Source: JACTOJ01 sp032335695
GTDB lineage: Bacteria; Bacillota; Clostridia; Clostridiales; Clostridiaceae
DNA: 64,000 nucleotides
Assembly: GCF_032335695.1 (NCBI RefSeq)
Contig: NZ_JACTOJ010000003.1
Location: 248,001 to 312,000 of the forward strand
Reading direction: 5' to 3'
The position numbers and the translations under genes were made by a program. The first letter of the stretch is position 1. Each line of letters begins with the position of its first letter. Shown here in pieces: positions 8,714 to 17,430 of this stretch. The notes under the pieces are model-generated. The model saw only the letters and a list, made by a program, of their open reading frames with translations. It was not told the origin of the DNA and did not search any database.

Positions 8714-10270
8714 ATGTATAAAGTATTATTAGTAGATGATGAACCTATGGCTTTAAAAGCAATAGAATACGCAGCTGATTGGGTAAGCTTAGGATTTTCA
8801 ATATGTGGTACATGCTGTAACGGAAAAGAGGCTGTTGATGCCATTGATAGGCTGCAGCCAGATATTGTGGTAACTGATATTAAAATGCCTGTTATGGATG
8901 GATTGGATTTGATACGATATGCTAAGGAAAATAAAAAAGATAATATTATTTTTATACTTGTAAGCGGTTATGGAGAATTTGAATATGCAAGAAAGGCAAT
9001 GAAGTATGGTGTGAGATACTATCTCCAAAAGCCTGTTTTTCAAGAAGATATATGTGAAATAATTCAGGAGATTAAACAAAACCTAGATAAGGTAAATAAA
9101 AGTACAGTTATTAATAAAAAGGTTATATTGCAAGAGGTTTTGAGTCAGTTAATTAGAGGAATCGATGCGCATCAAGCGGTTAATTATCTTAAAAATTTAT
9201 TAGATGGAGATGCATTTTTTATGAAATGGAACTGCATACTAATAGATTGCTTTAATTCAAGCTATGGCAATACAGTAGAGGAAAACGATAACAAAACCAT
9301 AAGAGCTGCAATTGATGAGGTTACAGTAGATAATAAATACATTTTTGTTTTGGAACAGAATCTAAATAGATTTGTTATTGTTGAAGGCTTTAAAAGTGAT
9401 AAATTATTTGATTCTAATAAGGAATCCTCAGCCTTAAGGATATACGATAAGCTTCTTAGCTTACATTTACAGAATTTCAGCATAGCTGTAGGAGAGTGTG
9501 TCTCAGAATTATCTAGAGTAAAAGATTCATATATAACAGCTAATGAAACCTTGAGATATAAATTTTATAGAGGCTTGAATTGTTTAGTTTTTTATAAGGA
9601 TGTAAAAGAAAAAGCATTTAATTTTCAGTTTAATGATCTTTTTATGTCTGGAAAAGTTATTGAAGCAGTAGAAGAACTTGAAATAGATAAAGTGAGGAGC
9701 ACTATCGACGAAATTTTTCAGTATTTTGAAATTCACAGAATAGACCCTGATATAGTCATTATGTTTATCTCAAATATGGTATGTAAAATAAATAATTTAA
9801 TCGAGGCAAATAGCAGAAGCGAAATAAAATATAACAATACGATCTTAGAAATTAAAGAGCAGGAAAAAACAATATTGGCTTTGAAAAAGATTTTTGAGAA
9901 TTTTTGTGTTCAGTGCTGTGAATGCCTTAAGGAGGCGAGACGCAGTAATTCTGAAAATAATATTGAAAAGATAGAAGCCTTTGTGAGAAGAAATTATAAA
10001 AGAAATATTACAATTCGGGAGCTGTCAGAAAATATATATATGCACCCTGCTTATGTAGGCCAGCTTTTTATTCATAAATTTGGAATTTGTTTGAATGAAT
10101 ATATACATGAACTGCGTATACAGGAGGCAAAAAAGCTCATGCGGGAAACTGATCTTAAAAATCATGAAATTGCTGAAGAATTGGGATATTGCAATTACAA
10201 CAGCTTTCTAAAACACTTTCAAAAGTATGCTGGAATGAAGCCAAAGGAATTCAGGGATAATGCTTCTTGA
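8714..10270 (+). CDS. Second YesN-type response regulator
   Basis: 518 residues from the ATG at 8714, placed by AAAGGAG 8-9 nt upstream; an in-frame GTG at 8705 lies too close to that site. The receiver domain has Asp8-Asp9, phosphoacceptor Asp55 (VTDIKMP) and Lys106. The C-terminal 100 residues form an AraC helix-turn-helix domain (HPAYVGQLFIHKFGICLNEY, IAEELGYCNYNSFLKHFQ). It shares the layout of the first regulator but the middle linker is clearly different, so the two are diverged paralogues. They flank a single kinase, and the importer genes start about 215 bp downstream. Confidence 0.91.
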   Translation: MYKVLLVDDEPMALKAIEYAADWVSLGFSICGTCCNGKEAVDAIDRLQPDIVVTDIKMPVMDGLDLIRYAKENKKDNIIFILVSGYGEFEYARKAMKYGVRYYLQKPVFQEDICEIIQEIKQNLDKVNKSTVINKKVILQEVLSQLIRGIDAHQAVNYLKNLLDGDAFFMKWNCILIDCFNSSYGNTVEENDNKTIRAAIDEVTVDNKYIFVLEQNLNRFVIVEGFKSDKLFDSNKESSALRIYDKLLSLHLQNFSIAVGECVSELSRVKDSYITANETLRYKFYRGLNCLVFYKDVKEKAFNFQFNDLFMSGKVIEAVEELEIDKVRSTIDEIFQYFEIHRIDPDIVIMFISNMVCKINNLIEANSRSEIKYNNTILEIKEQEKTILALKKIFENFCVQCCECLKEARRSNSENNIEKIEAFVRRNYKRNITIRELSENIYMHPAYVGQLFIHKFGICLNEYIHELRIQEAKKLMRETDLKNHEIAEELGYCNYNSFLKHFQKYAGMKPKEFRDNAS

Positions 10271-10298
10271 TCAACATAGCCCCATCGAACTGAATGAA

Positions 10299-10336
10299 GT
10301 TTTAAATCAGTGTAAAAATCAACACTGATTTAAAAC
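10299..10336. repeat. Element B hairpin, copy 1
   Basis: A perfect 15-bp inverted repeat GTTTTAAATCAGTGT with loop AAAAATCA. It is preceded by ACATAGCC and the spacer CGAACTGAATGAA, a trace of element A. It lies just after the stop codon of the second yesN gene. Confidence 0.9.
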
Positions 10337-10395
10337 AGAACTTAATAATTAAATATATATTAAAAATGTAGGGGGTAGACCTTTAATTCATTACA

Positions 10396-10424
10396 TTGTT
10401 ATGAATTCGTTTACGCCCTATAAT
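10396..10424 (+). promoter_or_regulatory. Promoter of the solute-binding protein gene with cre-like sequence in the spacer
   Basis: TTGTTA (10396-10401), a 17-bp spacer and TATAAT (10419-10424). The spacer includes TGAATTCGTTTACG (10402-10415), which differs little from the CcpA site consensus, so carbon catabolite repression is plausible. Confidence 0.5.
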
Positions 10425-10485
10425 AAATTTGTACAAGACATTAGATAGTCTTAAGAATATATAATATATGGGGGGAATAGATAAC

Positions 10486-12156
10486 ATGAAAAGAAAAGCA
10501 ATATTTGCTCTATGCATGGTTTCTGCTATCGCATTATCTACTTTTAGCGGTTGCGGAAAGAAATCACAAAATACATCAGACAATGGCAGCACTGATGTAA
10601 GCCCTAAAAATCCTATAACTATTACTGCCTTCATTGCAGATTCTACAACAATTAATCCTACTTCAGACAATAAAATTTTCAAGAAAATCAAGGATGAATT
10701 AGGAATTACTTTTAAGTTCGAGATTCTTGCTGGTGATTTAGATCAAAAATTAGGCGTCATGATTGCCGGTGGAGATTTTCCTGATTTAGTTAGCTACAAT
10801 AATAAATTTCAAGCAGCAGGAGATCTTATACCTTTAGAGGATAAGGTCAAAAAAGATGCACCAGATATTTACAAGCATTTTGTTGATGGTAATACATGGA
10901 ATAAAATGAAGGATTCAAACGATGGACATATTTACTATATGCCAAATTACGGTGTAATCAGTAAAGAAGCAACAGGTTCATATTATAGCGGCCCAGCCTT
11001 CTGGATTCAAAAGGATGTACTAAAGGACGCAGGTTATCCAAAAGTAACTACCTTGGATCAATACTTTGATCTTGTACAGGATTATGTTAAAAAGCATCCA
11101 ACAGTTAATGGAATGCCTACAATAGGCTTTGAAACCTTAGCTACAAGTCAGCAATCCTTTGTTTTGGAGAATGCTCCTGCACAGCTTAGCGGACATCCAA
11201 ATGATGGGATGGTTAATGTAGACAAGGGAGTAGCAGCACTTTATGCAGACAAGGATATTGCTAAGCAGTATTATAAAAAATTAAATGATATGTATAACAT
11301 AGGTATAGTAGATAGAGAAGCTATTACACAGACAAAGGATCAGTATCTTCAAAAAGTAGCCAGCGGACGTGTAATAGGTATGTATGATCAGCACTGGGAT
11401 TTCCAAAGTGGAGAGGATACACTTACAAAGGAAAAGAAATATGGACAGACTTATGCTCCACTTGCTATAACTTATCCAGGGGTTACTCCTCACTATAAGG
11501 ATCAACCTGTTCCAAATCTTACAAATGGATTTTCTGTTACCAAATCTTGTAAAGATCCTGATAGAGTTTTAGCTGCACTTAATCTATTAATGAATGAGAA
11601 ATGGCAGAAGACTCTCAACTGGGGTATAGAAGGGGAAGATTATTCTATAGACCAAGCAAGCAAACAGCCAGTTTGGACAGATGAGCAAAAAACAAATCAA
11701 AGTGATAATGCATGGAAGGCAAAGAATAGAGCAGATGCAATCTATGCGAGCATACCTAAAATTGAAGGAAGATATAGTGACGGTAATGCTACAGCATTAG
11801 GAGACAATCCAATACAATATGCTAAAGGTATGAGTGATTATGATAAAGCTTTCTACAAAGCTTACAATGTAAACAGCCCATATGATATGATGGGTAAAGC
11901 TCCTGAAAACGAAATATACTATCCAGCATGGAATATAAATATACCAACTAACTCACCAGCTTCCTTGGCAAGCACTGCAATAAATAATACATCACTTAAA
12001 TGGCTTCCAAGATTAGTTAGTTCAAAGGCTTCTGATTTTGATAGTCAGTGGAGTTCTTATGTAGCAGAAATACAAAAGGATAATCCTAGTGCTTATCTTG
12101 ATGCTATAAATAAAGGAATAAAGTATAGAATAGAAAATTGGACTATAAAAAAATAA
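10486..12156 (+). CDS. Lipoprotein solute-binding protein of an oligosaccharide ABC importer (LplA/YtcQ type)
   Basis: 556 residues from the ATG at 10486, which is preceded by GGGGGGAAT; the in-frame ATG at 10468 has no such site. A lipoprotein signal ends in LSTFSGC with lipidated Cys23. The mature protein is a large type-1 binding protein of the LplA/LipO family (AFIADSTTINPTSDNKIF, NDGMVNVDKG, NLLMNEKWQKTLNWGIEGED), which binds oligosaccharides outside the membrane. The two permease genes follow. No ATPase gene is present in this operon; related systems use a shared MsmX-type ATPase encoded elsewhere. Confidence 0.9.
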   Translation: MKRKAIFALCMVSAIALSTFSGCGKKSQNTSDNGSTDVSPKNPITITAFIADSTTINPTSDNKIFKKIKDELGITFKFEILAGDLDQKLGVMIAGGDFPDLVSYNNKFQAAGDLIPLEDKVKKDAPDIYKHFVDGNTWNKMKDSNDGHIYYMPNYGVISKEATGSYYSGPAFWIQKDVLKDAGYPKVTTLDQYFDLVQDYVKKHPTVNGMPTIGFETLATSQQSFVLENAPAQLSGHPNDGMVNVDKGVAALYADKDIAKQYYKKLNDMYNIGIVDREAITQTKDQYLQKVASGRVIGMYDQHWDFQSGEDTLTKEKKYGQTYAPLAITYPGVTPHYKDQPVPNLTNGFSVTKSCKDPDRVLAALNLLMNEKWQKTLNWGIEGEDYSIDQASKQPVWTDEQKTNQSDNAWKAKNRADAIYASIPKIEGRYSDGNATALGDNPIQYAKGMSDYDKAFYKAYNVNSPYDMMGKAPENEIYYPAWNINIPTNSPASLASTAINNTSLKWLPRLVSSKASDFDSQWSSYVAEIQKDNPSAYLDAINKGIKYRIENWTIKK

Positions 12157-12172
12157 TATAAATAAATGAATG

Positions 12173-12204
12173 AACAGGATAATGGAATACTCCATTATCC
12201 TGTT
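12173..12204 (+). other. Strong intercistronic stem-loop between binding protein and permease genes
   Basis: AACAGGATAATGGA pairs with TCCATTATCCTGTT over 14 perfect base pairs with a 4-nt loop. No T-run follows, so it is more likely an mRNA-stabilising or partial-termination structure giving more binding protein than permease. Confidence 0.6.
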
Positions 12205-12242
12205 AAATAACAAAAGTATCATTCATTGTAGGAGGAGTATAT

Positions 12243-13226
12243 ATGGCTGAGATTCAACAAAAAATTTCAAGGAGCAATAAAAACGGAATTAATAAAAAAG
12301 ATGGAAAGAAGAAAATAACATGGAAAATGATCAAAAGCCAAAAAGAACTTATGTTTATGTCAGTTCCTTTTCTGGCATATGTACTGCTGTTTTCTTATAC
12401 ACCCATTTGGGGATGGCTTATGGCTTTCCAAAATTACAAACCAGGAACTAGCTTTTTTGACCAGCAGTGGATAGGCTTCGATCAGTTTAAAAGTCTTTTT
12501 ACTGCTATGGGATTTGTTCAAGTTTTAAGAAATACCATAGCTATGAGTTTTATATGCCTTGTTCTTGGCTTTGTCTGCTCTATTGCCTTGGCATTGTTAA
12601 TAAATGAGATAAAAAACACATTCTTAAAGCGCGGTGTTCAGACTATTTCTTATCTGCCACATTTTCTATCTTGGCTTATTGCAACTGGAATGATCGCAAA
12701 TGTGCTTTCTACAGATCCAGCGATAGGAATTATCAATAATGTGCTTATGAAGCTTCACCTTGTACAGGAACCTATTTTATTTCTAGGAATACCTAAATTA
12801 TTTTGGGGGATTGTAGGTGTATCTACGGTATGGAAAGAAGTTGGATGGGGAACTATAATTTATTTGGCAGCCATAGCATCTATAGATCCTGCTTTGTATG
12901 AAGCTGCTGAAATTGATGGCGCAGGAAGGTTTCAAAAAATGTTTCATGTAACCCTTCCAGGAATAAAGCCAACAATAATGGTACTGCTTATTATGAATAT
13001 AGGTCATATTTTGGATACTAATTTCGAACTTCCATATTTCTTAGGAAATGGATTAGTATCAGATTATTCTCAAACAATAGATATATTTGTTTTACAATAT
13101 GGTATTAATCAATTTAATTATTCCCTTGCAACAGCGGCAGGTATTTTCAAAAGTGTTGTAAGTATAACTCTGCTTCTTACTGCAAACTTTATTGCAGGTA
13201 AACTCGGAGAAGAAAAACTTATTTAG
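12243..13226 (+). CDS. ABC sugar permease (LplB type)
   Basis: 327 residues, with about six transmembrane segments and a basic N-terminal tail. The ATPase-contacting EAA loop reads EAAEIDGAGRFQKMFHVTLP near residues 219-238. This family forms a heterodimer with the next gene's product to carry oligosaccharides delivered by the lipoprotein upstream. An AGGAGGAG site precedes the ATG, and the next gene starts 12 bp after the stop. Confidence 0.92.
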   Translation: MAEIQQKISRSNKNGINKKDGKKKITWKMIKSQKELMFMSVPFLAYVLLFSYTPIWGWLMAFQNYKPGTSFFDQQWIGFDQFKSLFTAMGFVQVLRNTIAMSFICLVLGFVCSIALALLINEIKNTFLKRGVQTISYLPHFLSWLIATGMIANVLSTDPAIGIINNVLMKLHLVQEPILFLGIPKLFWGIVGVSTVWKEVGWGTIIYLAAIASIDPALYEAAEIDGAGRFQKMFHVTLPGIKPTIMVLLIMNIGHILDTNFELPYFLGNGLVSDYSQTIDIFVLQYGINQFNYSLATAAGIFKSVVSITLLLTANFIAGKLGEEKLI

Positions 13227-13238
13227 GAGGGAATATAT

Positions 13239-14156
13239 ATGAAAAAGAAAAGAAATGCTTCCACTTTGGGAGATAAGATATTTAATATAGTTAATGGTAT
13301 TATAATGTTAATTGTTGTTACTACTACTTTGTATCCATTTTTGAATACTATAGCAATTTCTTTAAATGATGCCACAGATACTATGAAGGGCGGTATATAT
13401 GTATTGCCTAGGATATGGACCACATATAACTACAAATCAGTTTTTGCTGGTGGGACTTTATATCAGGCGTTTTTTATATCTGTATCAAGAACGGTTTTGT
13501 CAGCTGCTCTTAATATATTTTTAACCACTATGCTGGCTTATGCATTAAGCAGAAAAGAATATTTTTTAAGAAAGCCTATAACTATTCTTTTCGTTATGAC
13601 CATGTATTTCAATGCTGGGCTTATACCTAACTACTTCCTTATCAAAGATCTTGGACTTATAAACCATTTTGCAGTATATATTGTTCCAGGAATGGTAGGA
13701 GCTTTCAATCTTATAATAATAAGAACTTATATAAAATCTTTGCCTGATAGTATGATAGAGGCTGCAAAAATAGATGGTGCAGGGGAATTTAGAATATTCA
13801 TTCGTGTAATATTTCCACTTTGCAAACCTGTTCTAGCAGTAGTAGGGCTGTTTGTAGCGGTAGGAGCATGGGGTACTTGGTTTGATACTTATCTATATGC
13901 TTCCTCAAAGCAAAGCCTTAGCACTCTTCAATATGAGATGATGAAAATCTTAGCAACTTCAATGCAGACAGGAAACAATGCTGCAACTCAATTTGGACAG
14001 CACAATACAGGTACAAATACAGCATCTAATACGGTAACACCACAATCTATAAGAGCAGCCTTGACTATTGTCACAGCTGTACCTATACTTTTGGTTTATC
14101 CATTCCTTCAGAAATATTTCGTAGTAGGAATGAATGTAGGAAGTGTAAAAGAATAA
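13239..14156 (+). CDS. ABC sugar permease (YtcP type)
   Basis: 305 residues with six predicted membrane segments; the EAA loop reads EAAKIDGAGEFRIFIRVIFP. It contains an unusual Asn/Thr-rich stretch around residues 245-268 (TGNNAATQFGQHNTGTNTAS) before the last membrane helix, placed between transmembrane segments. It is the last gene of the importer operon and is followed by a terminator. Confidence 0.92.
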   Translation: MKKKRNASTLGDKIFNIVNGIIMLIVVTTTLYPFLNTIAISLNDATDTMKGGIYVLPRIWTTYNYKSVFAGGTLYQAFFISVSRTVLSAALNIFLTTMLAYALSRKEYFLRKPITILFVMTMYFNAGLIPNYFLIKDLGLINHFAVYIVPGMVGAFNLIIIRTYIKSLPDSMIEAAKIDGAGEFRIFIRVIFPLCKPVLAVVGLFVAVGAWGTWFDTYLYASSKQSLSTLQYEMMKILATSMQTGNNAATQFGQHNTGTNTASNTVTPQSIRAALTIVTAVPILLVYPFLQKYFVVGMNVGSVKE

Positions 14157-14173
14157 ATGTCATTAAGTGTATT

Positions 14174-14206
14174 AACCTAAAGTATTCTAATGTACTTTAG
14201 GTTTTT
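14174..14206 (+). terminator. Rho-independent terminator after the importer operon
   Basis: AACCTAAAGTA and TACTTTAGGTT form an 11-bp stem with an 8-nt loop, followed by T residues. Confidence 0.85.
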
Positions 14207-14230
14207 CTAAATATAAGGAGATGAAAAAAC

Positions 14231-16228
14231 ATGTATGAATTTTCTAATATAGATAAATTAACTATAAATACAATAAGAATGCTTTCAGCAGAGGCGATTG
14301 AAAAAGCTAAATCGGGACATCCAGGGCTACCTATGGGAACCGCTCCAATGGCTTATACATTATGGTCAAGATTCATGAAGCATAACCCTTTAAATTCAAA
14401 ATGGATAGACAGAGACAGATTTGTATTGTCAGCTGGTCATGGCTCCATGCTAATGTATTCCATGCTTCATATCTTCGGATATGATGTAAGCATAGAGGAT
14501 ATTAAGAATTTCAGACAATTAGGAAGTAAGACACCGGGACATCCAGAATATGGTCATACTGATGGAGTAGAGACTACCACTGGTCCACTGGGTCAGGGAA
14601 TATGCAATGCAGTTGGAATGGCTATTGCAGAAAGCTATCTATCTGAAAAATTCAATAGGCCGGGTTACAAAGTAGTGAATCATTATACCTACACTATAGT
14701 TGGGGACGGATGTCTTATGGAAGGTATATCTTCAGAAGCTTCTTCGCTGGCAGGTACCTTGAAACTGGGAAAGCTTATTGCTTTATATGACTCTAACAAT
14801 ATATCTATTGAAGGAAATACTGATATAGCCTTTAGAGAAGATGTAGCCATGAGGTATGAGGCTTATGGCTGGCAGGTTTTAAGAGTAAATGATGGAAGTG
14901 ATTTGGAGCTTATTAGCATAGCTATTGAAGCAGCAAAGAGGGAGCTTTCAAAACCTACGTTGATAATAGTAAAGAATATAATTGGCTTTGGCTGCCCTGC
15001 AAAGCAGGGAAAGGCTTCTGCCCATGGTGAACCCTTAGGAGAGGATAATCTAAAGGCTGCAAAGGAATTTTTGCAGTGGAATTATGAAGCTTTTACAGTA
15101 CCAGAAGAAGTTAAGGCACATATGGAGAAATTTAAAAAGGAAGCTTGTAAAAAGGAAGCAGAATGGAATAAATTATTTGAAGGTTATGCAAAGGATTATC
15201 CGCAGTTAGCTGAAGAGTGGAAAGCTTGGTTTGGAGACAATGCATCGGAAAGCTTACTTGAAGATAGAGATTTTTGGAGCTTCCAAAAACCTCTTGCTAC
15301 AAGAGATGCTTCTGGCATACTAATAAATAGACTGGTGGATATTATACCTAATCTCATTGGTGGTTCTGCAGATCTTGCACCTTCTAACAAAACTTATATG
15401 AAAGAAAAAGGTGATTTCTCAGCTGAAGATAGAAAGGGAAAAAACCTTCACTTTGGAGTGAGGGAACATGCTATGGCAGCTATAGCAAATGGTATTTATG
15501 TTCACGGAGGATTAAGAGTATTTGTTTCTACCTTCTTTGTATTTAGTGATTATATGAAAGCATCCATGAGATTATCAGCACTTATGAAACTTCCTATAAC
15601 CTATGTTTTGACTCATGACAGCATAGGAGTTGGAGAAGATGGACCCACCCACGAACCTATAGAACAGCTGGCAGCACTCAGATCTATACCAAATATGGTG
15701 GTATTCAGACCTGCAGATGCAAAAGAAACCGCTGCTGGCTGGTACTTTGCTGTTACAAAAAAGGATGGACCAGTATCCTTGATTCTTTCAAGACAAACTC
15801 TTCCTCTCTATAATGAAGCAGGCAAAGAAGCCATGAAAGGAGCGTATATACTTAAGAATTGTGAAAAAGAAATTCCTGATATAATACTTATGGCTTCAGG
15901 TTCTGAGGTTGAACTTGTATACAAGGCTTCAGAAGTGCTAAAGGTAAAAGGTATAGAAGCAAGAGTGGTAAGCTTTCCTTCCTTTGAACTTTTTGAAAAA
16001 CAGACTGAAGAATATAAGGAAAGTATATTACCTAAAGCCGTAAGAGCAAGAGTTGCTGTAGAAGCCGCTTCCTCCTTTGGATGGCACAGATATGTAGGCT
16101 TAGATGGAAGTGTAATTTCTATTGATTCCTTTGGAGCATCAGGAAAAGCTCAGACATTGTTTGAAAAGTTTGGTTTTACAGTTGATAATGTTGTTAAAAC
16201 TGCTGAGAATGTCGTTAAACTTAGATAG
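14231..16228 (+). CDS. tkt: Transketolase
   Basis: 665 residues, full length for the family. It transfers two-carbon ketol units between sugar phosphates in the pentose phosphate pathway, needed for growth on xylose. Thiamine pyrophosphate binding is shown by GDGCLMEGISSEASSLAG with the downstream NN, GHGSMLMYSMLHIFGY near the start, and GVREHAMAAIANG carrying the catalytic glutamate. The pyrimidine and C-terminal domains are intact (THDSIGVGEDGPTHEP). ATAAGGAGATG precedes the ATG. It is monocistronic between two terminators and probably supports the pentose use implied by the GH52 gene. Confidence 0.97.
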   Translation: MYEFSNIDKLTINTIRMLSAEAIEKAKSGHPGLPMGTAPMAYTLWSRFMKHNPLNSKWIDRDRFVLSAGHGSMLMYSMLHIFGYDVSIEDIKNFRQLGSKTPGHPEYGHTDGVETTTGPLGQGICNAVGMAIAESYLSEKFNRPGYKVVNHYTYTIVGDGCLMEGISSEASSLAGTLKLGKLIALYDSNNISIEGNTDIAFREDVAMRYEAYGWQVLRVNDGSDLELISIAIEAAKRELSKPTLIIVKNIIGFGCPAKQGKASAHGEPLGEDNLKAAKEFLQWNYEAFTVPEEVKAHMEKFKKEACKKEAEWNKLFEGYAKDYPQLAEEWKAWFGDNASESLLEDRDFWSFQKPLATRDASGILINRLVDIIPNLIGGSADLAPSNKTYMKEKGDFSAEDRKGKNLHFGVREHAMAAIANGIYVHGGLRVFVSTFFVFSDYMKASMRLSALMKLPITYVLTHDSIGVGEDGPTHEPIEQLAALRSIPNMVVFRPADAKETAAGWYFAVTKKDGPVSLILSRQTLPLYNEAGKEAMKGAYILKNCEKEIPDIILMASGSEVELVYKASEVLKVKGIEARVVSFPSFELFEKQTEEYKESILPKAVRARVAVEAASSFGWHRYVGLDGSVISIDSFGASGKAQTLFEKFGFTVDNVVKTAENVVKLR

Positions 16229-16283
16229 TGGCTATGATTTAAATCGTCACCTAAATAAGAAAGAAAATTTAATGTGATTCTCT

Positions 16284-16312
16284 AGCTCAAGCTATTATTG
16301 CTTGAGCTTTTT
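16284..16312 (+). terminator. Rho-independent terminator after transketolase
   Basis: AGCTCAAGC and GCTTGAGCT pair around TATTATT, followed by a T-run. Confidence 0.9.
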
Positions 16313-16337
16313 GCTGTGGAAAGTCTATGCAGTAATA

Positions 16338-16366
16338 TTGACTTAAATACATGCTTACAATATACT
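16338..16366 (+). promoter_or_regulatory. Sigma-A type promoter of the soluble chemoreceptor gene
   Basis: TTGACT, a 17-bp spacer and TATACT. Transcription from here would give a leader of about 130 nt before the start codon at 16502, containing the hairpin at 16424-16470. Confidence 0.6.
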
Positions 16367-16423
16367 TATAGAGTACAGTAGCAATAATATAATTTACGAT
16401 TAATAATTTTTTATTTAATAAAT

Positions 16424-16470
16424 AAGCATGGAGCCAATGCAGCGAAACCATCTGTCCACTCCATGTTTTT
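16424..16470 (+). promoter_or_regulatory. Leader hairpin with T-run, possible attenuator
   Basis: AAGCATGGAG pairs with CTCCATGTTT (10 pairs, one wobble) around a 25-nt loop containing AGCGAAACCA, followed immediately by further T residues. It sits between a good promoter and the chemoreceptor gene, as a transcription attenuator would. I could not match it to a known riboswitch; the cyclic-di-GMP aptamer core is not present. Confidence 0.45.
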
Positions 16471-16501
16471 ATATTTGTAAAACAAGAGGAGGATTTTTGA
16501 G

Positions 16502-17341
16502 ATGGGACTAAATGATGAAAGTTTTTTTTCTTCACTAAAGAATGTATTTACTGTATTACCTACAGTATTTGCTTCTGATGCAGCAATAGCTATTACGGAC
16601 AACGAAAATTTTATATTATTTAAGCAAGCAGAAACTTTTGAATTAAATATACAGGAAGGTATGGAGCTTGTGAGCGGCGGGGTTTCAGAAAAAGCTATTA
16701 AAACCAGAAAGAAACATTCGTTACGTTATCCTAAGGAAGCCTTTGGATTTCCTATAATGGCCTATGGAGTTCCTATTATTAATCCTGATACTAATAATGT
16801 AGTAGGAAGTATAACTTATGCTGTTTCATTAGAAAAAGAAAATGAAGTTATTGAAATGGCTAATGAATTGCAGTCTTTTTCTGAAGAATTAGCGGCATCT
16901 TCAGAAGAATTTGCAAGCTTAACAGAAGAGCTGGCAGATAAAAATGAAAATGTTAATAATTTAGTTAATGAAACTAAAGAAGGTATAAGCAGTATGGATG
17001 ATATAATAAACTATATAAAAAGTATTGCTGAAACTACAAATTTATTAGGACTTAATGCAGCCATTGAAGCAGCAAGAGCTGGAGAAAATGGCAGAGGTTT
17101 TTCGGTGGTAGCTGGAGAGATAAGAAAGCTTGCAGCGAACAGCAAAACCTCTACAGTTCAAATAAATCAGGCACTTGAGAAAATTAAGCATAATATAAAT
17201 GAAATTGTTGAGGTCATAAATGGGTATACATCTGCAAATGATGTACAAGCATCACAATCTAAGCAAATCGCAGCAGAAAGTCAAGAGCTCAGTGAATTAG
17301 CCTCTAAACTTCTTAAGCTGTCTGAAAATATAACATCATAA
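16502..17341 (+). CDS. Short soluble methyl-accepting chemotaxis-like protein
   Basis: 279 residues with no transmembrane segment. Residues about 10-115 form a small sensor module that also occurs twice in the chemoreceptor at 43493-44647. The rest is a methyl-accepting signalling coiled coil with the conserved tip NLLGLNAAIEAARAGENGRG. The domain is short: only about 80 residues follow the tip, so the returning helix is truncated relative to full chemoreceptors. It would act in the cytoplasm, through CheA/CheW or another partner. GAGGAGG precedes the ATG, and the gene has its own promoter and leader hairpin. Confidence 0.85.
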   Translation: MGLNDESFFSSLKNVFTVLPTVFASDAAIAITDNENFILFKQAETFELNIQEGMELVSGGVSEKAIKTRKKHSLRYPKEAFGFPIMAYGVPIINPDTNNVVGSITYAVSLEKENEVIEMANELQSFSEELAASSEEFASLTEELADKNENVNNLVNETKEGISSMDDIINYIKSIAETTNLLGLNAAIEAARAGENGRGFSVVAGEIRKLAANSKTSTVQINQALEKIKHNINEIVEVINGYTSANDVQASQSKQIAAESQELSELASKLLKLSENITS

Positions 17342-17430
17342 TTTACATCTTTTGAGCTGACCGCATTTTATAAGGTGCGGTTTAATACATGCATTATAAT
17401 TATATAATTGCATTAAGGTGGGGTGAATCA

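Noticed and set aside
10383..10691. A 102-codon minus-strand frame over the start of the solute-binding protein gene
   Set aside because: It overlaps the promoter and lipoprotein signal of the real gene and lacks a ribosome site.
16424..16470. Cyclic-di-GMP riboswitch before the chemoreceptor gene
   Set aside because: The conserved aptamer core (CACGCACAGGGCAAACC and the GNRA tetraloop-receptor region) is missing and the region is too short.
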